NCBI GenBank assembly: GCA_963920705.1 | Contig: CAWUCO010000268.1 | Span: 6,138,001 to 6,202,000 of the forward strand | DNA: 64,000 nucleotides | Direction: 5' to 3' | From: Odiellus spinosus | Taxonomy: Eukaryota; Arthropoda; Arachnida; Opiliones; Phalangiidae | Shown here: piece after piece, positions 61,901 through 64,000 of the stretch | How positions within the stretch are numbered: the stretch's first letter is position 1 | How the letters are laid out: every line of letters begins with the position of its first letter | Position numbers and translations under genes: made by a program | The notes under the pieces: model-generated | The model's database searches: none | What the model saw: the letters and a program-made list of their open reading frames with translations, nothing else | Told to the model about the DNA's origin: nothing

Positions 61901-64000
61901 CAAAATTGTGACAAATATAATATAGGTTAAAATAAAGCAAAAACACTTAAAAATCCAAGATTATTGGATTCAAATGGACACAAAACTTTTGATTTTTAAG
62001 CGATTTAGACAAAATTAGACCACTCGAAAGAGCAAATATTGGTCTATCTAAAAAACATGAGTTTTGGAAAATCCCTTGAAAAACATGGAAAATATGGACA
62101 ATTCAAAAAACATCTAATATCAAAAAGCGAATTTTTAAAATCTGAAATTTGACTATTTTGATATTGTATGGTTTCTTGAATTGGCCATATTTTTCTTGTT
62201 TTTCAACGGATTTTTGAAAACTCTTATTATTAAGACTGTCCATTCATTGCTCTTTCGAATGACTTTGGTTTTGTCTAAATTGCAAAATTGTGACAAATAT
62301 AAAATTGGTTAAAATAAAGCAAAAACACTTAAAAATCCAAGATTATTGGATTCAAATGGACACAAAACTTTTGATTTTTAAGCGATTTAGACAAAATTAG
62401 ACCACTCGAAAGAGCAAATATTGGTCTATCTAAAAAACATGAGTTTTGGAAAATCCCTTGAAAAACATGGAAAATATGGACAATTCAAAAAACATCTAAT
62501 ATCAAAAAGCGAATTTTTAAAATCTGAAATTTGACTATTTTGATATTGTATGGTTTCTTGAATTGGCCATATTTTTCTTGTTTTTCAACGGATTTTTGAA
62601 AACTCTTATTATTTAGACTGTCCATTAATTGCTCTTTCGAATGACTTTGGTTTTGTCTAAATTGCAAAATTGTGACAAATATAAAATTGGTTAAAATAAA
62701 GCAAAAATACATAAAAATCCAAGATTATAGGATTCAAATGGACACAAAACTTTTGATTTTTAAGCGATTTAGACAAAATTAAGACCACTCGAAAGAGCAA
62801 ATATTGGTCTATCTAAAAAACAAGAGTTTACGAAAATCCGTTGAAAAACATGGAAAATATGGACAATTCAAAAAGCATCTAATATCAAAAAGCGAATTTT
62901 TAAAATCTGAAATTTGACTATTTTGATATTGTATGATTTCTTGAATTGGCCATATTTTTCTTGTTTTTCAACGGATTTTTGAAAACTCTTGTTATTTAGA
63001 CTGTCCATTAATTGCTCTTTCGAATGACTTTGGTTTTGTCTAAATTGCAAAATTGTGACAAATATAATATAGGTTAAAATAAAGCAAAAACACTTAAAAA
63101 TCCAAGATTATTGGATTCAAATGGACACAAAACTTTTGATTTTTTAGCAATTTAGACAAAATTAGACCACTCGAAAGAGCAAATATTGGTCTATCTAAAA
63201 AACATGAGTTTTGGAAAATCCCTTGAAAAACATGGAAAATATGGACAATTCAAAAAACATCTAATATCAAAAAGCGAATTTTTAAAATCTGAAATTTGAC
63301 TATTTTGATATTGTATGGTTTCTTGAATTGGCCATATTTTTCTTGTTTTTCAACGGATTTTTGAAAACTCTTATTATTAAGACTGTCCATTAATTGCTCT
63401 TTCGAATGACTTTGGTTTTGTCTAAATTGCAAAATTGTGACAAATATAAAATTGGTTAAAATAAAGCAAAAACGCTTAAAAATCCAAGATTATTGGATTA
63501 AAATGGACACAAAACTTTTGATTTTTAAGCGATTTAGACAAAATTAAGACTACTCGAAAGAGCAAATATTGGTCTATCTAAAAAACAAGAGTTTTGGAAA
63601 ATCCGTTAAAAAACATGGAAAATATGGACAATTCAAAAAGCATCTAATATCAAAAAGCGAATTTTTAAAATCTGAAATTTGACTATTTTGATATTGTATG
63701 GTTTCTTGAATTGGCCATATTTTTCTTGTTTTTCAACGGATTTTTGAAAACTCTTGTTATTTAGACTGTATATTAATTGCTCTTTCGAATGACTTTGGTT
63801 TTGTCTAAATTGCAAAATTGTGACAAATATAAAATTGGTTAAAATAAAGCAAAAACACTTAAAAATCCAAGATTATAGGATTCAAATGGACACAAAACTT
63901 TTGATTTTTAAGCGATTTAGACAAAATTAAGACCACTCGAAAGAGCAAATATTGGTCTATCTAAAAAACAAGAGTTTTGGAAAATCCGTTGAAAAACATG
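49901..64000 (-). repeat. Array 2 right segment, highly homogenised higher-order repeats
   Basis: The marker AAAAATACATAAAAATCC occurs near 56190, 58100, 59250, 60397, 61560 and 62707, giving spacings of about 1912, 1148, 1147, 1164 and 1147 bp. The 1164 value is explained by a local 16-bp duplication. GTATATTAATTGCTCTTTCG, GAGTTTACGAAAATCC and AATATAATATAGGTT variants follow in a fixed order. Within blocks the copies look almost identical, which suggests the most recent amplification in the window. No gene seen. Confidence 0.85.
60891..60922 (+). repeat. Local 16-bp tandem duplication in a B half
   Basis: ACATGAGTTTTGGAAA is present twice in direct succession (60891-60906 and 60907-60922), giving a monomer of about 398 bp. 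It accounts for the one irregular spacing in the surrounding higher-order repeats. Confidence 0.95.

Larger units (their letters stand above)
31549..64000 (-). repeat. Satellite array 2, same ~383-bp monomer, uniform orientation
   Basis: About 85 further copies of the same monomer, resuming at the base where array 1 was interrupted and running off the right edge. Every copy has its A half on the minus strand and its B half on the plus strand; no orientation switch was seen in 32 kb, in sharp contrast to array 1. Monomers of 382 and 383 bp are interspersed. Much of the 1-bp difference is explained by the loss of one or two bases in the B-half segment TTAAGACCACTCG, which becomes TTAGACCACTCG. 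The array contains a B-half sub-family absent from array 1 and higher-order repeats of 3, 5, 6 and 7 monomers. No gene seen. Confidence 0.97.

Noticed and set aside
351-63815. A ~60-codon open reading frame in almost every A half-unit
   Set aside because: It begins at TTG rather than ATG, lies inside a homogenised tandem repeat on whichever strand the A half occupies, and common variants between copies (Ser/Pro, Val/Ala, Asp/Glu, Gln/Lys) mostly change the amino acid. Its preservation is explained by array homogenisation; no domain or signal is recognisable.

Overview
The window is almost entirely one AT-rich tandem satellite, with a period of about 383 bp (382-383) and roughly one quarter G+C in the stretch I counted. 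No protein-coding gene can be supported. About 75 monomers (1-28833) and about 85 monomers (31549-64000) flank a single 2.7-kb block of unrelated sequence (28834-31548). A continuous satellite field with higher-order repeats suggests eukaryotic (peri)centromeric or other constitutive heterochromatin. An arthropod, most likely an insect, is my best guess. This rests only on degenerate GGTTAGGTTAG-type tandem repeats in the insert and on a TATA box followed by a TCAGT initiator-like motif. I do not recognise the species or a named satellite family.

Internal structure of the satellite: each 383-bp monomer is an inverted dimer. Half-unit A and half-unit B are diverged copies of one ancestral sequence (86 of 104 positions identical in a hand alignment around their most conserved part), placed in opposite orientations about two dyad centres. 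One centre lies in the CCAAGATTATTGG region. The other lies between the two halves, in the stretch running from ATATC to GATAT. Both halves carry the same 13-bp box, TCCGTTGAAAAAC, exactly equidistant from the second centre (box starts 126 bp apart, then 257 bp). Half-unit orientation alternates through the array, even where 'monomer orientation' appears to flip. What changes at a flip is whether an A or a B half occupies the slot.

Layout. 1-~5340: mixed block with a 1149-bp three-monomer higher-order repeat; A facing A and B facing B create near-perfect palindromes of about 650 bp. ~5341-28833: mostly minus-oriented monomers with plus-oriented islands near 15.6-16.4, 19.1, 21.8, 22.6-23.1, 26.4-27.1 and 27.6 kb, and overlapping segmental duplications of 765, about 2296, 2678, about 4593 and about 6890 bp. 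28834-31548: the insert, which enters one monomer cleanly near its dyad centre. From left to right it has an 11-bp-stem terminal hairpin, a (CGT)8 microsatellite, three ~143-bp tandem repeats, unique sequence with a promoter-like motif and small hairpins, TTAGG-like degenerate repeats, and a perfect 203-bp inverted repeat with a 105-bp loop at its right edge. The layout recalls non-autonomous Helitron/Helentron-type elements, but that is inference. 31549-64000: every monomer is in one orientation, with 3-, 5-, 6- and 7-monomer higher-order repeats. A sub-family absent upstream (CCCTTG in the box, a 1-bp deletion) appears from about 34 kb and becomes common towards the end.

The 60-codon reading frames recurring in almost every A half begin at TTG, have mostly amino-acid-changing variants and sit in a homogenised satellite. 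I treat them as by-products, not genes.
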